Below are positions 1 to 10,206 of a stretch of 52,412 bases of DNA, one piece after another. Position 1 is the first letter of the stretch. The number at the start of each line of letters is the position of its first letter. Both the position numbers and the translations under genes were made by a program. The stretch lies in contig PCAP01000015.1 of the NCBI GenBank assembly GCA_002731215.1, forward strand, positions 1 through 52,412, given 5' to 3'. Below the pieces are notes generated by a model. The model worked only from the letters and a program-made list of their open reading frames with translations. It made no database searches and was not told where the DNA came from. The DNA is from Acidobacteriota bacterium (GTDB lineage Bacteria > Acidobacteriota > UBA890).

Positions 1-2
1 AG

Positions 3-215
3 GGGCTTTTAGATTATCCTCAGTACACACGCCCGGCCGATTTTCGGGGATACACGGCACCGTTGGTTCTAAGATCGGGGAATCACCAAGCGATCGCCAC
101 GTGGCGACGGCAGCAGTCGTTACTAGCAACAGCGCGTAAGCGTCCCGATCTGCTCGTCACCAAGACGCTATCTGAACAAGATCAAGTATTTTTGAAGAAC
201 GCAACGAGGGAGTAG
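3..215 (+). CDS. trmD: tRNA (guanine-N1)-methyltransferase TrmD, C-terminal fragment (5' truncated by window)
   Basis: Frame 3 reads [51 protein letters not shown]...RE*, the typical TrmD C-terminus; immediately upstream of rplS. Confidence 0.9.
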   Translation, partial: GLLDYPQYTRPADFRGYTAPLVLRSGNHQAIATWRRQQSLLATARKRPDLLVTKTLSEQDQVFLKNATRE

Positions 216-220
216 TCATC

Positions 221-568
221 GTGGACGTCATGAAGATGATTGAGAGTCGCGGGCAGAAGCAGGAAATTCCTGATTTCAGCCCAGGTGATACCGTGAAGGT
301 TCACCAACGAGTCATCGAAGGTAACAAGGAACGCATCCAAGTGTTCGAAGGCGTGGTGGTTGCAAAACGTGGCAGCCGCAACAATGCTAGCTTCACGGTG
401 CGGAAAATCTCGTACGGCATCGGTGTCGAGCGCGTCTTTGCATTGCATTCGCCTAACATTGAGAGCATCGAAGTTACCCGGTTGGGTAAGGTTCGCAGGG
501 CTAAGCTGTATTATCTTCGAAGTCGTTCTGGAAAAGCGGCTCGCATCAAGGAGAAGCGAACCCAATAG
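221..568 (+). CDS. rplS: 50S ribosomal protein L19
   Basis: ORF 115 aa; [33 protein letters not shown]...[15 protein letters not shown]. Confidence 0.97.
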   Translation: MDVMKMIESRGQKQEIPDFSPGDTVKVHQRVIEGNKERIQVFEGVVVAKRGSRNNASFTVRKISYGIGVERVFALHSPNIESIEVTRLGKVRRAKLYYLRSRSGKAARIKEKRTQ

Positions 569-1179
569 AGCCTTTCGAGCAGGAACTGAGGCAGTCTGGC
601 CTGAGCCGGATCGCTGGGCTTGACGAGGTGGGCCGAGGGTCGCTTTTTGGGCCTGTAATCGCGGCCGCTGCTGTCGTTGATCCATTACGGAAGACCAAAG
701 GCGTCAACGACTCTAAGAAGCTCACCGCATCGCAGCGCTGTGAGTGTTTCAAGCTGTTGGTCAAGGACCTTGACGATTGGTCGATCGGCATCGCGTCGGC
801 GACCGAGATTGATCGGCTCAATATCTCTGAGGCAACACGGGTAGCGATGTTGCGCGCAATAGAGGGTTTGCGGAAACCACCAGATTACCTCCTGATTGAT
901 GGGCACATAGAACTCGACGTGCAGATTCCACAGAGATCTTTGGTGAAGGGTGACGCTCGGTGTTTGTCGATAGCCGCGGCGTCGGTTCTTGCCAAGGTCG
1001 CCCGAGACACCTTGGTGGCTGGTTACGCTCGTCGTGTCCAAGGTTACGGTTTGAGCCGAAATATGGGTTACGGGACCTTGGAACATCGGCGCGCCCTTGC
1101 TGATCAGGGGCCAAGCGAGTTTCATCGCCGCAGTTTTCACGTTAAGGGCAAGCTTCCCTTTACTGAGACAGACGTATGA
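565..1179 (+). CDS. rnhB: ribonuclease HII (start revised upstream to a probable ATA codon)
   Basis: In-frame [29 protein letters not shown] precedes the GTG-started track ORF (628); catalytic Asp is upstream of 628. AAGGAG at 548-553. Confidence 0.85.
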   Translation: MEPFEQELRQSGLSRIAGLDEVGRGSLFGPVIAAAAVVDPLRKTKGVNDSKKLTASQRCECFKLLVKDLDDWSIGIASATEIDRLNISEATRVAMLRAIEGLRKPPDYLLIDGHIELDVQIPQRSLVKGDARCLSIAAASVLAKVARDTLVAGYARRVQGYGLSRNMGYGTLEHRRALADQGPSEFHRRSFHVKGKLPFTETDV

Positions 1180-3182
1180 TTGTCGACCTTAGGCGGGTAG
1201 TTGCTGCGGCGGTGGTGAAAGCGGTTGCCGAAGTGACCAGTGAAACTATCGACATTCCATCTGTCGAGGATCCACCGAGGCCTGAGTTTGGCGACCTGGC
1301 AATCCCTGTTGCACTCGAGCTTGGCCGTAGCCTTGGTCGCCCGCCACGTCAGCTTGCAGAGGAACTGATTGAGTGGCTTGAAGCGAACCCGGTAGCCGGT
1401 GTGAGTCGCTGGCAAATCGCCGGCCCCGGGTATTTGAACGCTTTCTTTGACCGTGGATGGGTATTCGATCAAATCCTTGGCACACTGGATAGTGTCTCCG
1501 ATGAGCAGCGGCTTCCGGCCAGTGTCGATACAAAACAGATCGTTGAACACACGAGCATCAACCCCAACAAGGCGGCGCATATTGGCCACCTGCGCAATGC
1601 TTGTCTCGGTGACACTTTGGCGCGTGTAGTTCGTAGTCAGGGAATTGATGTCGAAGTGCAGAACTATATCGATGACACTGGTGTGCAGGTTGCGGATGTT
1701 GTGCTCGGTTTTACAGAGATCCGTGGTCTGGATGCTGAGGCAGTTGCAGCTCTTCCCGACCCTTTCGATTATGCCTGCTGGGATCTGTACACCGAGGTTA
1801 CCGAGCTTCTTGAGAACAATGAGGTTCTGCAAGCACGGCGGCGCGAGGTTTTGCTGTCACTTGAGCGTCAGAGCGGCCCCGAAGCTGAGTTAGGCGCCAT
1901 CATCGCCGACCGAATTACCCGTTGCCATATTGCCACAATGGAACGCCTTGGCATCCGTTATGATCTCTTGGTTCGCGAAGGTGACGTCGTGGGACTCGAA
2001 CTGTGGGCGACTGCTCTTGAGCGACTGAGTACGAGTGACCGTGTCTATTTCGCTGATGGAGGCAAACACGACGGCTGCTGGATGATGCGTCTTGAAGGCC
2101 TACCAGGTTTCGAGGATCTCGAGGAACCGAACAAGGTGCTAGTGCGTTCCAACGGCGCGGCGACATACGTGGCCAAGGACATTGCCTACCACATGTGGAA
2201 ATATGGCTTACTCGACGACGTATTTGCGTATGAGAGTTATGCGGAGATTCTAGATACGCATGTTGCCTACCGGAGCGCCCGTCCAGGAAGTGCTAATGCC
2301 CGTTCGATGCCTGGTCGCTTCGGCGGCGCAAGATCAGGCTTCAATGTTATCGATGTGCGTCAGTCGTATCTGCAACAAATCGTTGGCGTAGCGCTGACCG
2401 CCTTGAGTAGAGATTCAGAGATCGAAGTCTCACACACTCATTTCTCCTACGAGATGGTGGCGTTGACACCGCGCACCGCGGAAACCTTAGGTATCCCGGT
2501 GGCGAAAGACGACCAATGTAAGGCTTATATCGAAATGTCAGGGCGCCGGGGCTATGGCGTCAAAGCTGACGACCTTCTCGACGTTCTTGAGAAACGGGGC
2601 GCAACCGAGGTCGCCAAGCGCAATCCTGCGCTTGATGCAGCTGAGGTCGAGGAATTAGGCCGCCAGATCGCCGTTGGAGCGTTGCGCTACTTCCTGGTCA
2701 AATTCTCTCGTAACAAGGTGATTGCCTTTGACCTCGAAGAAGCGCTGAGTTTCGAAGGTGAGACCGGTCCATATCTCCAGTACGCTGCAGTCCGGGCGCA
2801 TAGCATCTTTGCCAAGCTCGAAGAGCGCTGGGGAAAGAGTGAGGAAGAGGTTGTTGGCGAAGCGCGATCGATGCTTGTCGCTGGACGATTGGGCTCCGAG
2901 CTTGTTGGGGAAGAAGCTTCGGAGTTGTGGAACCTGATAGTCCAGCTTATGCGACTCGAGTATGTCATCGAGCAGACAGTGACGAACCTGGAAATTTCAA
3001 CGCTTGCGAAGCACGCTTTTGGTCTCGCCCAGGCGTTCAACCACTTCTACCATCGGTATCCGATTCTCAAGGAGGAAAATGAAACTAAGCGTGCACTCAG
3101 AATTCTCTTGGCGTACGTTTTCCGAGTGCACTTCAGCGAGGTCCTGAGTTTACTGGGCATACCTGTGCCCGAGCGGATGTAG
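1176..3182 (+). CDS. argS: arginyl-tRNA synthetase
   Basis: INPNKAAHIGHLRNACLGDTLARV, NYIDDTGVQVADV; ATGA overlap with rnhB stop. Confidence 0.96.
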   Translation: MIVDLRRVVAAAVVKAVAEVTSETIDIPSVEDPPRPEFGDLAIPVALELGRSLGRPPRQLAEELIEWLEANPVAGVSRWQIAGPGYLNAFFDRGWVFDQILGTLDSVSDEQRLPASVDTKQIVEHTSINPNKAAHIGHLRNACLGDTLARVVRSQGIDVEVQNYIDDTGVQVADVVLGFTEIRGLDAEAVAALPDPFDYACWDLYTEVTELLENNEVLQARRREVLLSLERQSGPEAELGAIIADRITRCHIATMERLGIRYDLLVREGDVVGLELWATALERLSTSDRVYFADGGKHDGCWMMRLEGLPGFEDLEEPNKVLVRSNGAATYVAKDIAYHMWKYGLLDDVFAYESYAEILDTHVAYRSARPGSANARSMPGRFGGARSGFNVIDVRQSYLQQIVGVALTALSRDSEIEVSHTHFSYEMVALTPRTAETLGIPVAKDDQCKAYIEMSGRRGYGVKADDLLDVLEKRGATEVAKRNPALDAAEVEELGRQIAVGALRYFLVKFSRNKVIAFDLEEALSFEGETGPYLQYAAVRAHSIFAKLEERWGKSEEEVVGEARSMLVAGRLGSELVGEEASELWNLIVQLMRLEYVIEQTVTNLEISTLAKHAFGLAQAFNHFYHRYPILKEENETKRALRILLAYVFRVHFSEVLSLLGIPVPERM

Positions 3183-3266
3183 GTAGTTGCGCGATGTGCA
3201 AAACCAATGACACCGCACAGGATCGTTAATGCGAAACTCCATCAGCATCGGTGGATTTTCGAGTCT

Positions 3267-5678
3267 CTACTGCGGCGGCGATGGCAAACTACCGTATTTT
3301 TCGGCGACGTAAGCGGCATCGACCAGCAAGCGTCGAGGCTTTGATCCCTCCGGGGGGCCAACCAGACCGTCCGCCTCCATCATGTCGACGATACGGCCAG
3401 CACGAGCATACCCGAGCCGTAACTTTCGCTGGATGTTCGAGATTGAAGCTTCGCCAGCGTTAACAACCAGGCGGAGGGCTTCTTCGAAGTGTTCATCGCG
3501 GTCATTAGCAGGTTCGTCGGCGTTCTTTTGTTCTGTTCCTTCCGGTGGTGGGAGTGTGACTTCCTGAGCGTATTGCGGCCGTGCCTGGTTACGCCAGAAG
3601 TCGACTACTGCGCGAACTTCATCCTCGTCGACATAGGCGCCATGCACGCGTTGTAACCGCGAGGTACCGGGAGCCAGGAACAGCATATCTCCTTGGCCGA
3701 GTAGGTTTTCGGCCCCGTGCGAATCAAGGATGACTCGTGAGTCAGTCTTCGACGCGACGCGGAACGAAATACGGGCCGGCAAGTTGTTCTTGATCGTGCC
3801 AGTAATAACGTCAACTGATGGCCGTTGTGTAGCAAGGATCATATGAATACCAACAGCACGCGCCATCTGTGCTAGTCGCATGATGCAAACTTCGACCGAT
3901 GCTGATGCACGCATCATCAAGTCGGCGAGCTCGTCGATGACGACAACGAGGTAGGGGAGTGGCTTGAGATCCGAGGGGGTAAAGCCGGTACCCGTGGCAC
4001 CATGATGAGACTTTGTGGCTCTGGCAAGCAGCTCTTCCTCGCCACGTTGCAACATTATGTTGAACTGCTCAATGTTACGGACGCCGAATTCAGCTAGCCT
4101 GCGGTAGCGCTTGTCCATCTCGCGTACAGCCCAGCCGAGCGCATTAGAAGCCCGGTCGGCGTCGAGCACTACCGGTGTCAAGAGGTGAGGCAGGTCTTCG
4201 TAAAGACCAAATTCGAGACGCTTGGGATCCACGAGTATGAGCTTTACTTCGTCTGGAGACGCTTTGTAAAGAAGGCTCAGCAGCATCGAGTTCAGTGCCA
4301 CGCTTTTACCTGAACCTGTTGTCCCGGCGATTAGTAAGTGTGGCGCACGAGCCAGGTCCGCGACAACGTTGTCTCCGTGGATCTCCTTACCGATTGCCAA
4401 GCTTAGCTTTGAATGGGACTTTTGAAATTGTTTGGACTCAAAGATTTCGCGAAGACGAATGACCTTTCGGCTGCTATTCGGAGCTTCGATGCCAACTGTA
4501 GACTTGCCCGGTAGTCGCGCTATGCGAACGCTTTCCGCTCGCAGGGCTAGACTGAGATCTTCGCTGAGGTTGACGATCTGACTGTATTTCACGCCAGCTG
4601 ATGGTTGAAACTCATAGGTGGTGACCACCGGACCGGGATGGATTGCCACAACTTCGCCGGCCACCTTAAACTCAGCACCCTTATTAGAGATCGCTTTTGC
4701 CTTTTCGACGAATTCTGATTCATTGATCTCTTCATGTGGAGACGGTAGATCGAGCAGGTCAATTTCTGGCAAAGCGTAGGAACCACCTGGCCCCGCTGGC
4801 TGCTCGAAAGGTAGAGGGTCGGGTTCTGGCGATGGTTTTACCTTCTTGCGTGGCTTGGTCGGGGATGTTTCCTCCACACCTGGGGCGACCATTACCTCGG
4901 GAAGTTCTGCATCAGATCGTGTGAGCGTGACCGGGACCTTCACTTTTAGCACCGGGCCACCCGTTTTTGGTATCTCTGTGCCCTTCTTGCCTGCGAGCAT
5001 GCCTGTTTTCTTAACGTTCGCGCGCGCGGCGTGCTTGTCAATGACTGTCCGCCGCGCCTTAGCCTTACGGCGGCGTTCACGAGTGTGAGCGAAGCTAGTA
5101 CGCATACGACGGAGGGTATTAATCAGTCCCTTCCATGACGCCATTATCATGACTTCAAGTGACAGGCTGGTTGCTGCGATGACCGCCAAAATTGCTGTGG
5201 TAAAGCAGACAAGAGGACCACCGACAGGGCCAAACGTCGACAACAATGCCGCTGCAGTCAGTGTTCCTACGATGCCGCCAGAAGGGAACCCAGCACCACC
5301 ATAGCTGATTGTGCCGATACTTATAGTAGCCAGCCCACACACTGAGGTGGTCAACGTGACGGTGCCCAGGAGTTTAGTGAACGGTGACTCGATTCTGCGA
5401 TGCCGAATACGGTTCCATCCGACCAGTGCGAGGACGAATGCGCACAACCAGGCACCAAGCCCCACCATCTGGAACGCGACTGCCGCTAACGTTGCCCCGA
5501 CCGGACCCGCCCAGTTCTGGACTGGGCTGCCGGCTGCGAAATCAAATGGATTGGGGTCCGTAGCCGTATATGAGAATAAAGCCGCTGCTACAAAGATGGC
5601 GGCTGCCATGCAGGCGAATCCAATAGCTTCGTCGCGGAAACGGACCTGGGAAGCGGGGCGCTTGCGTTTGCGAGCCAC
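3267..5678 (-). CDS. ftsK: DNA translocase FtsK/SpoIIIE
   Basis: N-terminal TM segments, HLLIAGTTGSGKSVALN Walker A, C-terminal winged-helix gamma-like domain. Confidence 0.95.
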   Translation of the reverse strand: MARKRKRPASQVRFRDEAIGFACMAAAIFVAAALFSYTATDPNPFDFAAGSPVQNWAGPVGATLAAVAFQMVGLGAWLCAFVLALVGWNRIRHRRIESPFTKLLGTVTLTTSVCGLATISIGTISYGGAGFPSGGIVGTLTAAALLSTFGPVGGPLVCFTTAILAVIAATSLSLEVMIMASWKGLINTLRRMRTSFAHTRERRRKAKARRTVIDKHAARANVKKTGMLAGKKGTEIPKTGGPVLKVKVPVTLTRSDAELPEVMVAPGVEETSPTKPRKKVKPSPEPDPLPFEQPAGPGGSYALPEIDLLDLPSPHEEINESEFVEKAKAISNKGAEFKVAGEVVAIHPGPVVTTYEFQPSAGVKYSQIVNLSEDLSLALRAESVRIARLPGKSTVGIEAPNSSRKVIRLREIFESKQFQKSHSKLSLAIGKEIHGDNVVADLARAPHLLIAGTTGSGKSVALNSMLLSLLYKASPDEVKLILVDPKRLEFGLYEDLPHLLTPVVLDADRASNALGWAVREMDKRYRRLAEFGVRNIEQFNIMLQRGEEELLARATKSHHGATGTGFTPSDLKPLPYLVVVIDELADLMMRASASVEVCIMRLAQMARAVGIHMILATQRPSVDVITGTIKNNLPARISFRVASKTDSRVILDSHGAENLLGQGDMLFLAPGTSRLQRVHGAYVDEDEVRAVVDFWRNQARPQYAQEVTLPPPEGTEQKNADEPANDRDEHFEEALRLVVNAGEASISNIQRKLRLGYARAGRIVDMMEADGLVGPPEGSKPRRLLVDAAYVAEKYGSLPSPPQ

Positions 5679-5680
5679 TT

Positions 5681-5744
5681 AAAAACCCCTGGCGTTATGG
5701 CTCCTAGGCGGAGCTCGCACCTTGGTTCCTCGCCTCCCAGGGTT
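5681..5744 (-). promoter_or_regulatory. hairpin between uppP and ftsK that contains the ftsK SD and ends in a T-run
   Basis: Minus strand AACCCTGG (5744-5737) pairs with CCAGGG-G-TT (5692-5684), followed by T's; AGGGG at 5690-5686 is 7 nt from the GTG start. Confidence 0.6.
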
Positions 5745-5747
5745 CTC

Positions 5748-6572
5748 CTAAGAATTCCCCAGCGCGAGCCACGCGAGCACCGATGACAACGCCCATAGAT
5801 ACCAAGCGAATCGATGCCACCACTTTTCCGAGGTGGCACGGTGCACAAGCCCAATGCAAATGTATCCAATCGCCCCAGCGGAGAGCGTAGCAAAGGCGAG
5901 GTTGGTGAACAAGATCTCTGTGCCGATAGTGGTTTCATGCAAATTAAGGCCAACAATCAAAGTTGCGCCGAGAATGGCCGGAACAGAAAGCAAAAAAGAA
6001 AAAGTCACCGCCTGCCGGTGCGCAATGCCAAATAACAAGGCGAGAGAAATAGTGAGACCGGAACGTGAGATGCCAGGGAGCATCGCTGCCCCCTGAATTG
6101 TCCCGATGGCGATGGCGAGCGCTGGAGTGATGGCGTGTTCGCGGCGTGGCACGAAGTTGGTTGTCATCAAGACGACCCCGGATAGTGCCAAACAAAGGGC
6201 GATGAGATCTAGGCGTTGAAAAGCACCACGGATTAAGCTTTCGAAGCCAAGGCCGATAGCCGCCGTCGGAATAGAAGCGAGAATGATATAGACAGTCCAG
6301 TGACGAGCAAGAAGTCCATCGACAACTTGGTTGTCCCACTGCCCCTTTAGAATTTTGACCAGCAAATGCCGATAGTAGAAAAGCACGGCACCGGTAGTTC
6401 CCAGGTGCACGCTAACTTCGAACAGCTCTCCAGGAAACTGCATTGCTGGCCAGATGAGCTGCGCGGCGGCCAGGTGGCCGCTACTCGAAACCGGGAGAAA
6501 CTCAGTTAACCCCTGAATGACTGCCAAGATGATCGAATAGGCAAGTGATATTGAGGTGGCGGCATTGTTCAC
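5748..6572 (-). CDS. uppP: undecaprenyl-diphosphatase (BacA/UppP)
   Basis: IQGLTEFLPVSSSGHL and LPGISRSG motifs. Confidence 0.95.
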   Translation of the reverse strand: MNNAATSISLAYSIILAVIQGLTEFLPVSSSGHLAAAQLIWPAMQFPGELFEVSVHLGTTGAVLFYYRHLLVKILKGQWDNQVVDGLLARHWTVYIILASIPTAAIGLGFESLIRGAFQRLDLIALCLALSGVVLMTTNFVPRREHAITPALAIAIGTIQGAAMLPGISRSGLTISLALLFGIAHRQAVTFSFLLSVPAILGATLIVGLNLHETTIGTEILFTNLAFATLSAGAIGYICIGLVHRATSEKWWHRFAWYLWALSSVLAWLALGNS

Positions 6573-7363
6573 TGGACAAGCTCCGGCAGCTCTTCAGCCA
6601 GACGGGCAAATTGAATTACTTTAAGAGACTCAGCCCTTGTACTTATGTCAATATCAACTGCGGCGAGCGCCCTCTCGATTTCATCTCGTTGCCAGCCAGA
6701 TTGACGCAGTGAATTTAATAACGTCTTCCGTCGGTGTGCGAAACTACCCTGCACAACGGTTTCCCAATGTTGTCGTCGGGCAGCACAGGATGGCGGTTCA
6801 TGTGGTTGTAGGCGAACGAATGCTGACTTGATCTTAGGCTCAGGACGAAAAGCCCCTGGGCCCAAGCGCCGTAGCATCTTGCCGTCGAAGAACCAGCCAA
6901 TAAGCACAGACAAGAGCGCCCGTTCCGAGGAACCGGCCGCCGCCAATATTCGTTTTGCAATATCCATTGGGACCATATAGTAAGCGTCGGAAACGATTTT
7001 ATGGTGCTCAACAGTCCAGCGCAGGATTGGACTGGCGATGGCGTACGGCAGGTTACCGACGAAACGCAGTTCGTGCCCGTTAGACTTTGGGGGGTCGTAT
7101 TCGAGAACGTCACTGTGAATTACCGAAAGTTTGCCAGCGGAGTTGCGAGCGAGTGCCTCAAGTGTTTCGCAGCAACGCTTGTCGACCTCTATCGTTGTTA
7201 CTCTGACGTCGTGTTGCAACAAGGCACGAGTCATGCGCCCTTCCCCTCCGCCAATTTCGAGGAAGTGGTCACCGCTCCGAGGCTTCATCGAACGCACAAG
7301 GGCGACCGCGAGCTCGTCATTGGCGAGCCAGTTTTGGCTAAATCTTCGTAGAGGGACAGGCAC
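6569..7363 (-). CDS. rsmA: 16S rRNA (adenine1518/1519-N6)-dimethyltransferase
   Basis: RRFSQNWLAND, FLEIGGGEGRMTRALL, FVGNLPYAIASPI motifs. Confidence 0.93.
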   Translation of the reverse strand: MPVPLRRFSQNWLANDELAVALVRSMKPRSGDHFLEIGGGEGRMTRALLQHDVRVTTIEVDKRCCETLEALARNSAGKLSVIHSDVLEYDPPKSNGHELRFVGNLPYAIASPILRWTVEHHKIVSDAYYMVPMDIAKRILAAAGSSERALLSVLIGWFFDGKMLRRLGPGAFRPEPKIKSAFVRLQPHEPPSCAARRQHWETVVQGSFAHRRKTLLNSLRQSGWQRDEIERALAAVDIDISTRAESLKVIQFARLAEELPELVQ

Positions 7364-7506
7364 GATGGCAATTATAGTCGCGTTGACAGGAAGCTGGGAG
7401 CGTTGCTACTTTTGCTGTTCCTTCCCGAACTGGTGCTCCAGATTTGTCTCTGGCCTATGAGCGCCCTATTCGGGCACCCAACTTTCTTTGACCGTTTTAT
7501 TTAAGA

Positions 7507-10206
7507 ATGGCCGACCAGAGGGAATCTGCATCGTTCTCGAGAGACGAAATGCCGAAGGGGTACGCCCCTGAATCGGTTGAGCCTCGTTGGACGAAAGTCT
7601 GGGAAGAGCGCGGTGTTGGCACACCGGACCCAGAATCACTAGCCGCAGTCTACTCAATGGTTATTCCACCACCGAATGTGACCGGCTCTCTCCATATTGG
7701 CCACACCTTGGATCACACAATCCAGGACATCATGGCGCGGTGGAAGAGGATGCAAGGCTACGATGTGCTGTGGTTGCCTGGGACTGACCATGCTGGTATC
7801 GCAACCCAGAATGTTGTGGAGAAACAACTTGCAAAGGAAGGCACGACTCGTATCGAGGTTGGTCGCGAAGAATTCGAGCGTCGCGTTTGGAAATGGAAAG
7901 AGGAGTATGGTGGGCGGATTCTCCAGCAAATGCGTCGCGAGGGGCTTACGGTCGATTGGACTCGGGAACGGTTCACTCTAGATGAGGGTCTGTCGAAGGC
8001 GGTCCGACGTGTTTTCGTTGACCTGTATGAGCAAGGGCTCGTCTACCGCGGAGAGTATCTGGTCAACTGGTGTCCCCGATGTGGTACGGCGATATCTGAC
8101 CTGGAAGTTAAGCACCGCGAGACTCAGGGCTCTCTTTGGCGTCTCCGCTACCGATTGAAGAGTGAAGATGGGGAGGCTAGTGCACAGCAATTTGTGGAGG
8201 TAGAGACAACCCGACCGGAAACGATGCTTGGTGACACGGCTCTGGCGGTAAACCCGGATGACAAGCGCTACATTGACCTGGTAGGTAAAACGGCCATCCT
8301 TCCGATCATTGGCCGTGAAATTCCGATCATTGCTGATGATTTCGTGGATCAAGAGTTTGGATCAGGCATCGTCAAAGTTACGCCGTCGCACGATCCGAAC
8401 GACTACGAACTTGGCCTCAGGCACAATCTGGAGCGCGTCAATGTAATCGGCCGTGATGGAAGAATGACGGATGAAGCAGGCGATTTTTCGGGACACGATC
8501 GCTTCGAGGCGCGAAAACATGTCATTCAGAGAATGGAGCAGGATGGTTATCTAGTTGAGCAGAAGGATCACGTCCACGCGGTTGGCTACTGTGACCGGTG
8601 CGATTCGATTATTGAACCGCTGGTATCGCTACAGTGGTTTGTGAAGATGGAGCCACTCGCTCAACCTGCTCTGTCTGCGGTTGAAGATGGCCATATTAAA
8701 TTCATTCCCGGGCACACGGTGAAGGTTTATCGGGAATGGATGACCAACATCCGTGACTGGTGCATTTCTCGACAATTGTGGTGGGGTCACCGGATTCCGG
8801 CTTGGTACTGTGATGATTGCAGCGAAGTCATCGTTGCGTTCGAAGACCCCAAGGCGTGCTCGTGTGGTGGTGAGCTTCGCCAGGAAACCGACGTCCTCGA
8901 CACTTGGTTCTCGTCAGCGTTATTTCCTTTCTCGACGCTGGGTTGGCCCGACGAGACCGTAGACTTGAAACGCTACTACCCCGGAGCGTTACTGGTTACT
9001 GGTTACGACATTTTGTTTTTCTGGGTTGCCCGTATGATTTTTATGGGGCTGCGTTTTTGCGATGAGCCGCCGTTCCGCGAGGTCTTTTTCCACGGGTTGG
9101 TGCGGGATGAGCAAGGCGAAAAAATGAGTAAATCGAGGGGCAACGTCGTTGACCCACTTGAGGTGATCGAGGAGTTTGGTGCTGACTCGCTACGCTTTAC
9201 TTTAGCTTCGATGGCCTCGCCCGGGGGCGACATGGCCCTGGCGCGCGACCGATTGGCAGGTTACCGGACCTTCTGTAACAAGCTATGGAACGCATCAAGG
9301 TTCGTGCTCATGAACTTGGGTAACGAGTGGGAGACTGAGCAAGCAGTGGCTGATGCGGCACACCCTGTGGCCGCGAATCTTGCTGACCGGTGGATCTTGT
9401 CACGATTTTCTCGGCTCCTTCCGAAGTTCGAAGAGAATCTAGGCAAGTATCGTTTTGATGAAGCTAGCCTTGACCTCTACCATTTTGTTTGGCACGAGTT
9501 CTGTGACTGGTATATCGAGATGACTAAGTTGGAGCTGTGGGGCACTGATCCTGAGGCCCTGCGCTCAACGAGAGCGACCCTTGTGGCAGTCCTGGAAGGC
9601 TCGCTGAAAGTGCTTCATCCGATCATGCCGTTCATTACAGAGGAGATTTGGAGCCGCCTTCCCGGCGACCGGCAACTCTTGGTTCTGTCGGATTGGCCGC
9701 ACACTCACCTGGTATGGCGGGACAAAATCGCGGATTCGCGTATCAACGAGTTACAAGCTCTCGTGACCGAGCTTCGCCGCGCAAGGCATGACTTCAACAT
9801 CAGTCCAGGTCAAAAAATCCCGGTTGATCTGATAAGTAGCAACGCGGCACGTCGTGCTGAACTAAATGATTTATCGGATTATCTTGGTTTCCTCGCCAAA
9901 GCGGAGCCGGTGTCAGTTCGATCTGACGACGAGGAGATTGGCACGGGTGTACATGTGCCAGTCGGTGATGTCGAAGTTGTGTTACTGGTTGCTGACATTG
10001 TTGATGTTGCGGGCGAGCGAGACCGTTTGCGAAACAAGTTGGAGAGTGTCCAGGCTGATCTCGCTGGACTTGAACAGCGTCTCGCCAATGATGGGTTCGT
10101 CAACAATGCACCGGCCGAGGTCGTTGAAAAGGTAAGTGTTCGGAGAGATGAACTCGCGGCGGAAGCGGAACGATTGAGTCAACAATTCGCTTTAATGGAT
10201 GGATGA
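7507..10206 (+). CDS. valS: valyl-tRNA synthetase
   Basis: PPPNVTGSLHIGHTLDHTIQD, KMSKSRGNVVDPLEV, C-terminal coiled coil. Confidence 0.97.
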   Translation: MADQRESASFSRDEMPKGYAPESVEPRWTKVWEERGVGTPDPESLAAVYSMVIPPPNVTGSLHIGHTLDHTIQDIMARWKRMQGYDVLWLPGTDHAGIATQNVVEKQLAKEGTTRIEVGREEFERRVWKWKEEYGGRILQQMRREGLTVDWTRERFTLDEGLSKAVRRVFVDLYEQGLVYRGEYLVNWCPRCGTAISDLEVKHRETQGSLWRLRYRLKSEDGEASAQQFVEVETTRPETMLGDTALAVNPDDKRYIDLVGKTAILPIIGREIPIIADDFVDQEFGSGIVKVTPSHDPNDYELGLRHNLERVNVIGRDGRMTDEAGDFSGHDRFEARKHVIQRMEQDGYLVEQKDHVHAVGYCDRCDSIIEPLVSLQWFVKMEPLAQPALSAVEDGHIKFIPGHTVKVYREWMTNIRDWCISRQLWWGHRIPAWYCDDCSEVIVAFEDPKACSCGGELRQETDVLDTWFSSALFPFSTLGWPDETVDLKRYYPGALLVTGYDILFFWVARMIFMGLRFCDEPPFREVFFHGLVRDEQGEKMSKSRGNVVDPLEVIEEFGADSLRFTLASMASPGGDMALARDRLAGYRTFCNKLWNASRFVLMNLGNEWETEQAVADAAHPVAANLADRWILSRFSRLLPKFEENLGKYRFDEASLDLYHFVWHEFCDWYIEMTKLELWGTDPEALRSTRATLVAVLEGSLKVLHPIMPFITEEIWSRLPGDRQLLVLSDWPHTHLVWRDKIADSRINELQALVTELRRARHDFNISPGQKIPVDLISSNAARRAELNDLSDYLGFLAKAEPVSVRSDDEEIGTGVHVPVGDVEVVLLVADIVDVAGERDRLRNKLESVQADLAGLEQRLANDGFVNNAPAEVVEKVSVRRDELAAEAERLSQQFALMDG

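Noticed and set aside
182-685. 167-aa minus-strand ORF antisense to rplS/rnhB
   Set aside because: Low-complexity antisense shadow of clearly coding plus-strand genes; no recognisable domain.
1137-1832. 231-aa minus-strand ORF antisense to argS
   Set aside because: Antisense to a conserved argS region; no family-like motifs.
7470-7485. GGGCACCCAAC shared by the leaders of valS and the acyl-CoA dehydrogenase gene (near 35047)
   Set aside because: An 11-mer match is expected many times by chance in 52 kb; no structural context.
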